A DNA stretch of 16,146 bases from contig JAITJY010000315.1 of the NCBI GenBank assembly GCA_031278675.1, positions 1 to 16,146 of the forward strand. The letters are read 5' to 3'. The DNA is from Bifidobacteriaceae bacterium (GTDB lineage Bacteria; Actinomycetota; Actinomycetes; Actinomycetales; WQXJ01). Of the stretch, positions 5,362 to 12,743 are shown piece after piece. The notes beneath the pieces are model-generated. The model did not search any database. It was not told where the DNA came from and worked only from the letters and a program-made list of their open reading frames with translations. How positions within the stretch are numbered: position 1 is the stretch's first letter; each line of letters starts with the position of its first letter. The translations under genes were made by a program, and so were the position numbers.

Positions 5362-6068
5362 GGCGCGCCAAATGGGCACTGTGGGCCGGAGCGGCCGCAG
5401 CCACCTCAGCGTTGCTGCTGGGCGGGCTGGGCGCCGGCGTGGGCGCGTTTTGGCGCAGCGACGCAGAAGTCCCCGAAGCCGCCTTCGCGGTGGGACAGGT
5501 TTACGCAGCAGTGACACGCGGCGGCGATGTTTCGGTCGCCAGCGCCGCTAGCCAGGCCACTTTGACATTCACCTCGGACGATGCCGTCGCCACCGTCACG
5601 CCACCTAGCGGAGTAGCGATCCCGTTCGAGATAGCAGTCAAAGGCGCCGGGCACACCGGCGTGGACTATTCGTTTGTGTTGCCCACAGCGGCGGAGTTGA
5701 GCGTCGCCGGATCGGCGTTGTTCCACTTCTACCCAAACCCGGGGACCTGCGAGGTGGGGAGCGTCCCGGATGATGCGTGGACGGCATCGTCGGGGCAAAA
5801 GGTTGGCCCGTTCACCGGGATGGCGCCAGATGCCGGCGCAACGCAACCCGCGCTCGCCGCGTGGTGCCTGGTGGTAGAACCGGACCCGGCCAAGGCGTTG
5901 AGCGTCAAGAACGAGGCGACCGCGCAGGCGACCGGTGACGGGAAGCTGGTCGAGGCGTCGGATTCGTGGTGGGCGAACGTTGTGCTGCCTGATCCGGGCG
6001 GCAACGCCGACTACGGCATTGCGCTAGAACTCGTGTTCACCAGGCCAAATGCTGGCAGCCAACCGTAG
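5358..6068 (+). CDS. Alternate-signal-peptide exported protein (SipW cargo), second
   Basis: 236 residues, coupled to the previous gene by an ATGA overlap. The N-terminus MRRAKWALWAGAAAATSALL leads to LGGLGAGVGAFWRSDAEVPE and then AAFAVGQVYAAV, again the G-x-x-A-x-W-S plus G-x-L/V pattern of SipW substrates. The mature region is probably beta-rich, with a central VPFEIAVKGAGHTGVDYSF-like segment comparable with the first cargo (IIIRAAGHNLVYDLV). The two are thus likely distant paralogues. Cysteines in the region around 131-170 (YPNPGTCEVG, AAWCLVVEP) could form one disulfide bond. No sortase motif or membrane anchor is seen at the C-terminus. The signal peptidase gene follows after 35 bases. 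Confidence 0.7.
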   Translation: MRRAKWALWAGAAAATSALLLGGLGAGVGAFWRSDAEVPEAAFAVGQVYAAVTRGGDVSVASAASQATLTFTSDDAVATVTPPSGVAIPFEIAVKGAGHTGVDYSFVLPTAAELSVAGSALFHFYPNPGTCEVGSVPDDAWTASSGQKVGPFTGMAPDAGATQPALAAWCLVVEPDPAKALSVKNEATAQATGDGKLVEASDSWWANVVLPDPGGNADYGIALELVFTRPNAGSQP

Positions 6069-6103
6069 AGTGTAGATCTACCCAACTCATCAAAGGAGAA
6101 CGA

Positions 6104-6685
6104 ATGCATCGCAGCGCCAAGAAGTCAGGACGGTTCGCGAGGGGCCTGATGTCCGTGTGCGGAACCACGATTGTTCTGGCGTTGGCGGCGCTGGCGGTCG
6201 CGTTGGCGCTGGTACCGAAGGTGGTCGGCGGCGCGGCCCTAACCGTGCTGACCGGTTCGATGCAACCGAGTTTGGCGCCCGGCGACATGATTGTGGTCGC
6301 AGGTGTGGATGACGCGGCCAGTGAGATAGCGGTCGGCGATGTGGTCACATTCATGCCGTATCCCGACGACCCGACCCTGGTGACGCACCGGGTGGTCGGG
6401 AAGTCGGTCAGCGCCCAAGATGGCGTTTCTTTCATCACTCAGGGTGACGCGAACTCTGCGGAAGATGACCCGATCGGCGCGCACCAAATCCGCGGCCGGT
6501 TCCTCTATGCGGTGCCGTATGTGGGTTATGTCACCACCTGGTTTTCCGCGAAGGCGCCTTGGTTGGCGACTGCGGCCGGGGTGAGCCTGATTGGTTATGG
6601 GTTGTTCTGCCTGGTGCGTGGCGCCCCGCGACGAGCCCACGTTCCAGCCCCGCCCAGCGCCGCCGCTGCGGTCACCGGGTTCTAG
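6104..6685 (+). CDS. sipW: SipW-type signal peptidase I
   Basis: 193 residues, ATG preceded by AAAGGAG. One N-terminal membrane helix (about 19-39) is followed by the catalytic segment TGS52-MQPSLAPGD and then TLVTH95-RVVG. Serine with histidine instead of lysine marks the ER/SipW type of type I signal peptidase. TQGDAN (112-117) is the conserved box after the catalytic pair, and a second helix lies near the C-terminus (about 153-172). It removes signal peptides from specific exported proteins, and the two upstream genes carry the matching alternate signals, so they are its likely substrates. No large adhesin or sortase gene lies in the operon within the window. Confidence 0.9.
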   Translation: MHRSAKKSGRFARGLMSVCGTTIVLALAALAVALALVPKVVGGAALTVLTGSMQPSLAPGDMIVVAGVDDAASEIAVGDVVTFMPYPDDPTLVTHRVVGKSVSAQDGVSFITQGDANSAEDDPIGAHQIRGRFLYAVPYVGYVTTWFSAKAPWLATAAGVSLIGYGLFCLVRGAPRRAHVPAPPSAAAAVTGF

Positions 6686-6734
6686 TACAAGCCGACAACC
6701 TGACCCCCCGATCGCCGTCGCCGTGGCCGCCGGT

Positions 6735-6822
6735 GTCTAGTCCCTGGGCGCAGGGGTGGCTCTCTCTAGCTCAGCCCGCGCTGATACTGCACCGCGTCTA
6801 GTCCCTGGGCGCGGGGTGGCTC
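6735..6822 (+). repeat. Two imperfect 27-28 bp direct repeats after sipW
   Basis: Copies at 6735-6762 and 6796-6822 (GTCTAGTCCCTGGGCGC, then GGGGTGGCTC) are identical except for one inserted base and lie 61 bases apart. The first can form CCCTG-ggcg-CAGGG. They lie in the gap between sipW and the thioesterase. They might be duplicated terminator-like or protein-binding sites; no function is visible. Confidence 0.7.
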
Positions 6823-6873
6823 ATCGGTTAACCTTTTGGTGGGGAGTGGCCTGACGCGGGGAAGGTGAGTGAC

Positions 6874-7305
6874 ATGTCTAACGGTCAGCCCAGGGACGAT
6901 GCCGTCGCAGCCAGCCAGCGCATCAAGCTCGGTGCGTTGGACATCAAGTTGGGTATTGTGCTGGTTGAAGTCAGTGTTGACCGGGTGGTTGCCACCATGC
7001 CGGTGGCCGGGAACACTCAGGCCTACGGCCGCTTGCACGGCGGCGCTTCGTTGGCGTTGGGGGAGTTCCTTGGGTCTTGGGGTGCCGCGTTGTGGGCGGC
7101 GAGAATGGGTCGGTCTGTGGTCGGGCTCGACATCAACGCTACTCATGTGCGGCCGGCGCACGCCGGCCGGGTCACTGGTGTTGCTACGCCGTTGCACTTG
7201 GGCCGCCGCGTCACCAGCCACTCTGTCGCTATCAGCGACGAGGATGGCCAGCTTGTCTCTACTATCCGCATTACCAACCTGCTGATCGATCCGTCTGAGC
7301 AATAG
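6874..7305 (+). CDS. Hotdog-fold thioesterase, PaaI/MenI type
   Basis: 143 residues from ATG at 6874, eight bases after GGGAAGG; GTG at 6865 lies too close to that site. The sequence follows the PaaI/YdiI pattern: LGIVLVEVSVDRVVATMPV, then the signature GRLHGGASLALGEFLGSWGA with the catalytic glutamate in the long helix, then GLDINATHVRPAHAGRVTG and a final strand ending ITNLLID. Such enzymes hydrolyse acyl-CoA thioesters, for example 1,4-dihydroxy-2-naphthoyl-CoA in menaquinone synthesis or phenylacetyl-CoA derivatives. The neighbours give no hint of the substrate. It seems to stand alone, with 188 bases upstream and 195 downstream without genes. Confidence 0.85.
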   Translation: MSNGQPRDDAVAASQRIKLGALDIKLGIVLVEVSVDRVVATMPVAGNTQAYGRLHGGASLALGEFLGSWGAALWAARMGRSVVGLDINATHVRPAHAGRVTGVATPLHLGRRVTSHSVAISDEDGQLVSTIRITNLLIDPSEQ

Positions 7306-7437
7306 TCCCCTGTCTGGCCGGGGGCCTGCCGCCGCACCGGCCATGGCGCGGCTCACGCCAAATGCGAGTTAGCGCCTGATTAGGTACCCGGCCGCTGGGT
7401 GGTGCTGGGAGGTCGGTGGGCGGCATCGGGCGGGGGG

Positions 7438-7446
7438 TTATCCACA
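7438..7446 (+). promoter_or_regulatory. DnaA-box-like site TTATCCACA
   Basis: An exact match to the classical DnaA box, 54 bases before the ATG of the CpaB-like gene, in an otherwise very G-rich stretch. No other box is seen nearby, so this is not a replication origin. It might be a regulatory site for DnaA or another factor. The nine bases could also occur by chance, although AT-containing words are rare here. Confidence 0.55.
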
Positions 7447-7500
7447 GGCCGGGGCGGGCTTGGCAGGCGCCGGAGCGGTGGGCGGGCTAGCGTTTGGGGC

Positions 7501-8196
7501 ATGCTCAATCCAGAACGGCGCCGGTGGGTCCGTGCCATGGCCTGGCGGATGCGCTGGGGATTCGCGGCGCTGTTCGCCGCCATGCTGGTGCGAGTGGCCC
7601 TGCCCGGCGTCCTTGAGACCTTCGGGCCGGGCGAGCCGGTGGTGGTCACAACCAGAGCCGTGGCGGCGGGCGCAGTCTTGGAGGCGGGTGATGTCAAGCT
7701 GACGCGGGCTCCGCCCGCACTAGTGCCGGAAGGCGCCCTGACCAGCTTAGATGCTGCTGTGGGTCAGCGGGTCGGGGAGGCGGTTCCGCCCACCGCGATT
7801 CTGCGGGACACGCAGATCGGCCAGACTTCGACGCGTGACGCGGTCCCTGCGGGCCGCGTGACCGCCGCCGTTCGCTTGAGCGATCCGGGTATGGCGGCAC
7901 TGGTCAGTGCTGGAGACCGGATAGACATCCTGGCCTCGGCGGGGGCCAGTGCGAGTGGCGCAATTGCGCCGGCTGAGGTGCTGGCGAACTCGGCCCTGGT
8001 GTTGGACATCCCGGCCGGCGCTGCCGGGGATGCGAGCGGTGCGGACTCAGGCGGCGGCCTGGGCGGACTCGGCGGCGCTAGCGGCTCCAGTTCGGTGAGC
8101 GAAGGATTGTTGCTGGTGGCGGTGACCCCCGAAGAAGCCGCCTTGATCGGCGGCGCCTCCTCCTGGGCCGTCATCACAGCCGTCCTGGTCAGCTAA
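7501..8196 (+). CDS. CpaB/RcpC-like SAF-domain protein
   Basis: 231 residues from ATG at 7501. Upstream in-frame GTG at 7399 would add a G/R-rich stretch across the DnaA-like box and is unlikely. One membrane helix (about 17-36) is followed by a SAF domain (PVVVTTRAVAAGAVLEAGDV, then PEGALTSLDAAVGQRVGEAV, about 46-106) and a second domain VTAAVRLSDPGMAALVSAGD with RIDILAS, as in CpaB of Flp/Tad pili. A Gly/Ser/Ala-rich insert (about 166-200) precedes the end segment EGLLLVAVTPEEAALIG. CpaB proteins act at the cell envelope in pilus assembly. No other pilus gene is in the window, so this may be one of the stand-alone actinobacterial versions. It converges on the aldolase gene with a 42-base gap. 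Confidence 0.75.
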   Translation: MLNPERRRWVRAMAWRMRWGFAALFAAMLVRVALPGVLETFGPGEPVVVTTRAVAAGAVLEAGDVKLTRAPPALVPEGALTSLDAAVGQRVGEAVPPTAILRDTQIGQTSTRDAVPAGRVTAAVRLSDPGMAALVSAGDRIDILASAGASASGAIAPAEVLANSALVLDIPAGAAGDASGADSGGGLGGLGGASGSSSVSEGLLLVAVTPEEAALIGGASSWAVITAVLVS

Positions 8197-8238
8197 CCCC
8201 TGCCGGTAACTGCGACCTGACCCGGTTCGGTGTGGCGG

Positions 8239-9099
8239 TCAGCCGACTCCCGCGACTTTGTCGAATTCGGCCGCTGCGGCGACCGAAGGCGGGTGATTGA
8301 CCAGTGCCTCGGCTAACGCCAAAGGCAGGGTGAAAGACGGGACATCTTGCGCCGCGAGGCGTCCCACCTGGTCCAAGTCCCGGACCGAGGCAACCAGAGT
8401 CTCGATTGGCGGGTCAGCCCGGCGGCAGATCGCATCGATCTGCCGCACCGCTGTCTCCCCGTCGATCCCTTGATCGCACATGCGCCCGAGATACGGCGCA
8501 ATGTAGGCCACTGCGCCTGAAGCGGCGGCTGCAAGCGCCTGCGCCGGATGGTAGACGGCGGTCAGCAAGATCGGGTGGCCCAGCTCCCTGACCCTGCCCA
8601 GCGCCCGGTAACCCGGGCCGGTCGCAGGCACCTTGAACACGATCGCCGAAACCGCAGGCGCGTCGGCGGTTTGGCTAACCGGTTGGCTCGCGGCCGCACC
8701 CGCATCCGCCGCTTCGTCCGCAGGGTGGCTCAACGGCTGGCGGAAAGCGGCGGCCCCCGCACCCGCACAGGCCGGTTGGCTTGCGGTCGCATCCGCATCC
8801 GCCGGTTGGCTTGCGGTCGCATCCGCCGCTTCGTTCGCAGGGTGGCTCAACGGCTGGCGGAAAGCGGCGGCGAGGCGGACGGCATCGTCCATCAAGGCTT
8901 GCTCGGTGGCGCCGACCAACTGGACAAAGACCCGGCCGGCGCCGGCGCGGAGGAGGTCTTGGGCGAGGCGGGCGCGGTCGGCCGTGGCGTAACCCGCCCG
9001 GTCCAAGACGGCCGGATTGGTCGTCACCCCGGCGAAGATCCCGCTGGCCAGCAGCGGGCCCAAGGCGGAGCGCGCGGCGCTGTCGATATAGAGGCTCAC
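8239..9099 (-). CDS. Transaldolase / fructose-6-phosphate-aldolase-like enzyme with a repetitive insert
   Basis: 286 residues from GTG at 9099, which overlaps the kinase stop (GTGA). Family marks: YIDSA (D6), GIFAGVTTNP (21-29), the Schiff-base lysine in IVFK156-VPATGPGYRAL, LLTAVYHPAQALAAAASGA (178-196), APYLGRM (201-207) and TLVASVRDLDQV. This order and spacing are those of FSA/TalC-type aldolases, which cleave or form C-C bonds on dihydroxyacetone-type ketose phosphates. FSA is about 220 residues. The excess is a run of about 68 residues (80-148) rich in Ala, Gln, Pro and Asp, with FRQPLSHPA-EAADA twice and ASQPADADAT twice, directly before the lysine strand. Activity with this insert is likely but unproven. 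It is the last gene of the sugar operon. Confidence 0.85.
   Translation of the reverse strand: MSLYIDSAARSALGPLLASGIFAGVTTNPAVLDRAGYATADRARLAQDLLRAGAGRVFVQLVGATEQALMDDAVRLAAAFRQPLSHPANEAADATASQPADADATASQPACAGAGAAAFRQPLSHPADEAADAGAAASQPVSQTADAPAVSAIVFKVPATGPGYRALGRVRELGHPILLTAVYHPAQALAAAASGAVAYIAPYLGRMCDQGIDGETAVRQIDAICRRADPPIETLVASVRDLDQVGRLAAQDVPSFTLPLALAEALVNHPPSVAAAAEFDKVAGVG
8702..8871. repeat. Nested in-frame repeats inside the aldolase gene
   Basis: Two 53-bp copies at 8702-8754 and 8819-8871 differ by one base and lie 117 bases (39 codons) apart. Between them a 30-bp unit starting GCCGGTTGGCTTGCGGTCGC occurs at 8771 and 8801, identical over 26 bases, with a diverged third form at about 8680. 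All periods are multiples of three, so the reading frame is kept. The near identity points to recent expansion. Confidence 0.9.
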
Positions 9100-10547
9100 C
9101 GGTCTACCTGTCTATAGGATGCCAGTTCGCGGTACAGACGGCGCACCTGGCTCGGCACCTGGTCACCGGGTTCGGTGACGGCCAACTCGGCGGGCCGCCA
9201 CTGTTCCTTGACGTGGTCCACGCAGGCCCCGGCGAGCACCGCAGCGGCTTGGAGGCACGCGCCCCGGGCGGCGGCATCGCCGGTGTCCGCCACCACGACC
9301 GGCCGGCCCAGGAAATCAGCCAACGATTGGCGGTACGCCGCAGAGTGAGCGCCGCCGCCCGTCACAACAACCCGTCCGCCCACATCCGCCCCGCAGCGCA
9401 CTATCCCGTCCACCCCCTCCAGCAGGCCCATCGCCACGCCGTCAACGGCCGCGCGGGCGAGTTGCGCCCGGGTCGAGGCAGTTGTCAACCCGCCCAGAAT
9501 CCCAACCGCCCGCGGCAGATCGGGTGTGCGCTCGCCGTCGAAGAAGGCGGCCAGGGTCAAGGTCCGCTCGCTGGGCGCCACCGACAAAGCGAGTTCGTCG
9601 AACTCGGCGAAGCTGACCCCCAGGATGCTCCGGAACCAATCGGTCACCTTCGTGGCGTTGAGCGTGCAAACCAGGGGCAGGTAGCGGCCCGTCGCATCGC
9701 TGACGCCATCGACCCAACCCGTCGGGTCATGGACCGAATGGTCCGTGACGGTCATGGTCACGCCGGATGTGCCCAAAGAAAACAGCAGGTCACCTGGACC
9801 AATCCCAATTCCAAGGGCCCCGGCGTGCTGGTCACCGGCCCCGGGACCAACCACCGCATCCGCAGGCAGACCCAGTTCGGCGGCAGCGCCTGAGGCGTAC
9901 CCGGCAAACTCGGCGGGCCCCAGCACCTCGGGCAGCGCCAAACCGCCGGCCCCGCCGAATTCCTGGAGCAGATCAGTCCTGTAGCGGCCCTCATGTGAAG
10001 CGTAATAGCCGGTGCCGGAGGCCTCCGACCGGTCGGTCACGGAACGGCCGGTGAGTTTCCACGTCAAATAGTCATGCGGCAGGCACGCCCGGGCGGCTTC
10101 AGCCAGGATCGCCGGTTCGTGTTCCGCCATCCACGCCAACTTGGTGATGGTGAACGCTGCGGTCGGGACCGAGCCGACCGCTTGCGCCCAGAACGCGCTC
10201 CCCGTGTCGCGGACCATCGCCTTGGCCTGGGGTGCTGAAGTCAGATCGTTCCAGAGTTTGGCCGGACGCAGCACTTGACCGTCAGCGCCCTGTAACACCA
10301 GGCCGTGGCACTGGGCGGCGATGGCTATGGCGCGCACCGCGCCGGGAGGCGTGTCCGCCCGGTCGCAGGCCTCGGCGAAAGCCACCTTCAGTGCCTGCCA
10401 CCAAGCGGCCGGATCTTGTTCCGAGACAGGTGGTGTGGTTGGCGGATGCGGCGCCTGGCCGGAGCCCAACAGTTGGCCCGTGGCTGACTCACGCAGTTCC
10501 ACCTTGCAGGACTGCGTGGAGGAATCAACTCCAGCAACTACGGCCAT
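9096..10547 (-). CDS. FGGY-family sugar kinase, xylulokinase-like
   Basis: 483 residues, usual for xylulokinases (about 480-500). The first ATP-site motif is AGVDSSTQSCKVELRE, followed by AIAAQCHGLVLQGADGQVLR and PAKLWND, the xylulokinase substrate region in which Q-C-H-G replaces the common Q-Q-H-G. The C-terminal domain has VGPGAGDQHAGALG with the catalytic aspartate, GTSGVTMTV, and the adenosine-binding VVTGGGAHSAAYRQ. It phosphorylates a ketose or polyol with ATP. Xylulose is the default guess, but the absence of a xylose isomerase and the presence of an SIS isomerase and an FSA-like aldolase leave the substrate open. It starts seven bases after the SIS stop and ends overlapping the aldolase start, so it is in one operon. 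Confidence 0.88.
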   Translation of the reverse strand: MAVVAGVDSSTQSCKVELRESATGQLLGSGQAPHPPTTPPVSEQDPAAWWQALKVAFAEACDRADTPPGAVRAIAIAAQCHGLVLQGADGQVLRPAKLWNDLTSAPQAKAMVRDTGSAFWAQAVGSVPTAAFTITKLAWMAEHEPAILAEAARACLPHDYLTWKLTGRSVTDRSEASGTGYYASHEGRYRTDLLQEFGGAGGLALPEVLGPAEFAGYASGAAAELGLPADAVVGPGAGDQHAGALGIGIGPGDLLFSLGTSGVTMTVTDHSVHDPTGWVDGVSDATGRYLPLVCTLNATKVTDWFRSILGVSFAEFDELALSVAPSERTLTLAAFFDGERTPDLPRAVGILGGLTTASTRAQLARAAVDGVAMGLLEGVDGIVRCGADVGGRVVVTGGGAHSAAYRQSLADFLGRPVVVADTGDAAARGACLQAAAVLAGACVDHVKEQWRPAELAVTEPGDQVPSQVRRLYRELASYRQVDR

Positions 10548-10553
10548 TAGCGC

Positions 10554-11189
10554 TCACAGGTCTTCGGCGTTGAGCGGCTCGAGCGGCTGTAAATCATGCT
10601 GCTCCGCTCCGACCGCTCCGGCGGGGTGGGTGAATAAAAGCTGTTCCCAACTGTAGCCCTTGGCCCGCATCAACACCTGCGCCAGCGCATCTCCCCAGGC
10701 GCCCGCCACCAGGGTAGATCCCATGGCGACAACCCCCCCAGGGTCGATGGCGTTGTCCGTCGGTAGCAGCACCACCACATCGGCGGTCTGGGCGAGCGGC
10801 GCGTCAACCGCCGAGGTCAGCGCGATCACCGTGGCACCCCTGGCCTGCACCCGCTCTGCCAGTTGGTTGAGTTCGCCGGACTTGCCGCCCCGGGAAATCG
10901 CGATCAGCGCGTCATCGGCCGTCACTGCCCCCATGGTGCCGTGCAGGGCATCCATCGGCTGTAAATACAGTGCGGGGGAGCCGCACACCGACAAAAGGTG
11001 TGCCATGCGTTGGGCGATCGCCCCCGATGTGCCGGCGCCCGCGACGAAGGCTTTGCCGCGGAGCTTGAGGAGCACGCCGACCACGTCAAGAAAGGCCGGG
11101 TCGAACTGGTCGATCAGCGCTTGCAGGCCGGTCAACTCGCGGGCCACCACCTGGCGGCCGGCCTCCAGCAGGTTCTGTTTGGCATTCAT
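10554..11189 (-). CDS. SIS-domain sugar-phosphate isomerase, KdsD/KpsF-like
   Basis: 211 residues, one SIS domain without the CBS pair of full-length KdsD. Visible motifs: VAGAGTSGAIAQRMAHLLSV (49-68), YLQPMDALHGTMGAV with the conserved ALHG, AISRGGKSGELNQLAE (97-112) binding the sugar phosphate, and LLFTHPAGAVG (184-194) with the HPxGxxG histidine. KdsD-type proteins interconvert arabinose-5-phosphate and ribulose-5-phosphate, and other SIS members isomerise 3-hexulose-6-phosphate. Here it most likely converts the phosphorylated sugar into the ketose that the aldolase uses. Its ATG overlaps the ATPase stop (ATGA). The true substrate cannot be told from sequence. Confidence 0.8.
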   Translation of the reverse strand: MNAKQNLLEAGRQVVARELTGLQALIDQFDPAFLDVVGVLLKLRGKAFVAGAGTSGAIAQRMAHLLSVCGSPALYLQPMDALHGTMGAVTADDALIAISRGGKSGELNQLAERVQARGATVIALTSAVDAPLAQTADVVVLLPTDNAIDPGGVVAMGSTLVAGAWGDALAQVLMRAKGYSWEQLLFTHPAGAVGAEQHDLQPLEPLNAEDL

Positions 11190-12739
11190 GTGATGTCCTC
11201 CCCTGTTCCTTCGCCGGCCCAGGCCGCTTGGCGCAGGTCGGCAACCGTTAGGCCCGCCACGGGCAGGCGTGTCCCGTCACAATGTCCCGCTTGGAAAACT
11301 GAAACAGCATCCGCAACGTCTAAGATTTCTTCTTCCTCGGATGAGACCAACAGCACCGTCAGCCCCGAAGTTTCCGCCAGACGCCGGATTATCCGGTGGT
11401 TTTCGACCTTGTCGCCGTTGTCGACCCCTTTGGTTGGCTCATCGAGGGCCAGTACCTTCGGGTTTTGGCCGAGCGCCCGGGCCAGCACTACCTTTTGCTG
11501 GTTGCCGCCGGATAGCCCCATGACCGGTGCCTTACGGTTGCCGAGCACCCGCAATTGGTCAAGGAGTTGATCAGAGTTGGTCAGCGCGTTTTTCAGATTG
11601 AGGATGCCCGCCTTCGCGAAGCGCCCCAGGATCGGTAGCGCCACGTTGTAGCGGGGATCAAGTTGAGCCACTATCCCGGAGGCCTTGCGCTCCTCGGTGA
11701 CATAAGCCAGCCCCAGTTTGGCCGCCTTGGCTGGGTTGGTTGGGCGGTAGGGCTGCCCAAACAGTTCGAGCTTCCCGCCGGTCAGTGGGTCAAGTCCAAG
11801 CAGTGCCCGCAAGAACTCGGTTCTGCCCGAACCGATCAGCCCGTACAGGCCCAGCACTTGGCCGGGGTAAGCCGTCAGCGAGACATCTTCTAGGGTTGGC
11901 GTGGCGACGTGGCGGGCGGCGATGCTCGGAGCGGTGGTTGGAGTGCGCACTGGTGCGTTCTTTTTCCGGGCGGGGTCTGCTTCCGCCGAACCGGCGATCG
12001 CCGCGACCAGTTGAGCGCGCGGCACGCTGTCCACCGGACCGTCGATGGAGGCTTTGCCGTCTACCAGCGCCACTACCCTGTCAGAGATCCGGTAAAGCTC
12101 GTCCAGTTTGTGGCTGATGAACCCGACTCCGATCCCCTGCTTGGTGGCGAGCGACTTGACCAGCGCTAACAGGTCGTTGATCTGCTCACCTTCGAGTGAT
12201 GTGGTCGGTTCGTCCAGCAGCAAGAAGCGCGCCTGGCGATCGATTGCGATCGCGATTTCCATGAGTTGGCGCACCGCGACCGGATAGCTGGCCACCGTGC
12301 GGGTCACATCAACCTTGAGCGACAGGCGCTCCATGGCGGCCTCGGCGCGGGTCCGCATCGCTTCGCGGCGCAGTGTGCCGTGGGCGGTCAATTCGTGGCC
12401 CAAGTGCACGTTTTGGGTGACGGTCAGGTTCTCCAGGAGCGAGAGCTCCTGATAGACGGTCGCAATTCCGGCCTTGATCGCGTCCGCCGGACCGCTAAAG
12501 GACACCCGCCGGCCGTCGATCGCGATGGTGCCCTCATCGGGGCGGACCGCCCCGGACAGCACCTTGATCAGTGTGGATTTGCCGGCCCCATTGTGTCCTA
12601 CGAGGCCCAGAATCTGGCCGGGCCGGATCGTTGCGTCGACGCCATCGAGCGCTGGCACGCCGGCGTAGCGCTTGATGATCCCGCGCACGCTTAAACCAGC
12701 GCCGTGCGCGGCTTTCAGCTCCGATCCTGGCCCGGCCAT
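11186..12739 (-). CDS. Sugar ABC transporter ATPase with two nucleotide-binding domains (RbsA type)
   Basis: 517 residues, usual for CUT2 ATPases (about 500). Domain 1: Walker A GHNGAGK54-ST, Q-loop Q97, Walker B LLLDEPT (173-179), H-loop SH210. Its signature is SYPVAVRQ in place of LSxAxxQ, a slight degeneration. Domain 2: Walker A GLIGSGRTE (300-308) lacks the lysine, as is usual in this family, with signature LSGGNQQK (409-416) and Walker B VLALDEPT. Lysine-rich linker at about 255-270. It powers sugar uptake together with the permease and binding protein next to it. Four bases separate it from the binding-protein stop, and it overlaps the SIS gene by four bases. Each ATP site probably uses parts from both halves. 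Confidence 0.92.
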   Translation of the reverse strand: MAGPGSELKAAHGAGLSVRGIIKRYAGVPALDGVDATIRPGQILGLVGHNGAGKSTLIKVLSGAVRPDEGTIAIDGRRVSFSGPADAIKAGIATVYQELSLLENLTVTQNVHLGHELTAHGTLRREAMRTRAEAAMERLSLKVDVTRTVASYPVAVRQLMEIAIAIDRQARFLLLDEPTTSLEGEQINDLLALVKSLATKQGIGVGFISHKLDELYRISDRVVALVDGKASIDGPVDSVPRAQLVAAIAGSAEADPARKKNAPVRTPTTAPSIAARHVATPTLEDVSLTAYPGQVLGLYGLIGSGRTEFLRALLGLDPLTGGKLELFGQPYRPTNPAKAAKLGLAYVTEERKASGIVAQLDPRYNVALPILGRFAKAGILNLKNALTNSDQLLDQLRVLGNRKAPVMGLSGGNQQKVVLARALGQNPKVLALDEPTKGVDNGDKVENHRIIRRLAETSGLTVLLVSSEEEEILDVADAVSVFQAGHCDGTRLPVAGLTVADLRQAAWAGEGTGEDIT

Positions 12740-12743
12740 GGGT

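Noticed and set aside
6735..6822. Partial tRNA genes
   Set aside because: TAGCTCAG near 6766 resembles a tRNA D-arm, but no acceptor, anticodon or T-arm can be folded around it.
7438..7446. Replication origin
   Set aside because: A single DnaA box with no AT-rich segment, no cluster of boxes and no dnaA or dnaN nearby.
8781..9893. 370-codon plus-strand ORF opposite the kinase and aldolase
   Set aside because: Arg/Pro/Gly-rich translation with no motifs, antisense to two well-supported enzymes. It is typical of GC-rich shadow frames.
12000..12739. Loss of the Walker A lysine and altered signature in the ABC ATPase as a defect
   Set aside because: Asymmetric sites with GxGRTE in the second half are usual in RbsA-type ATPases.
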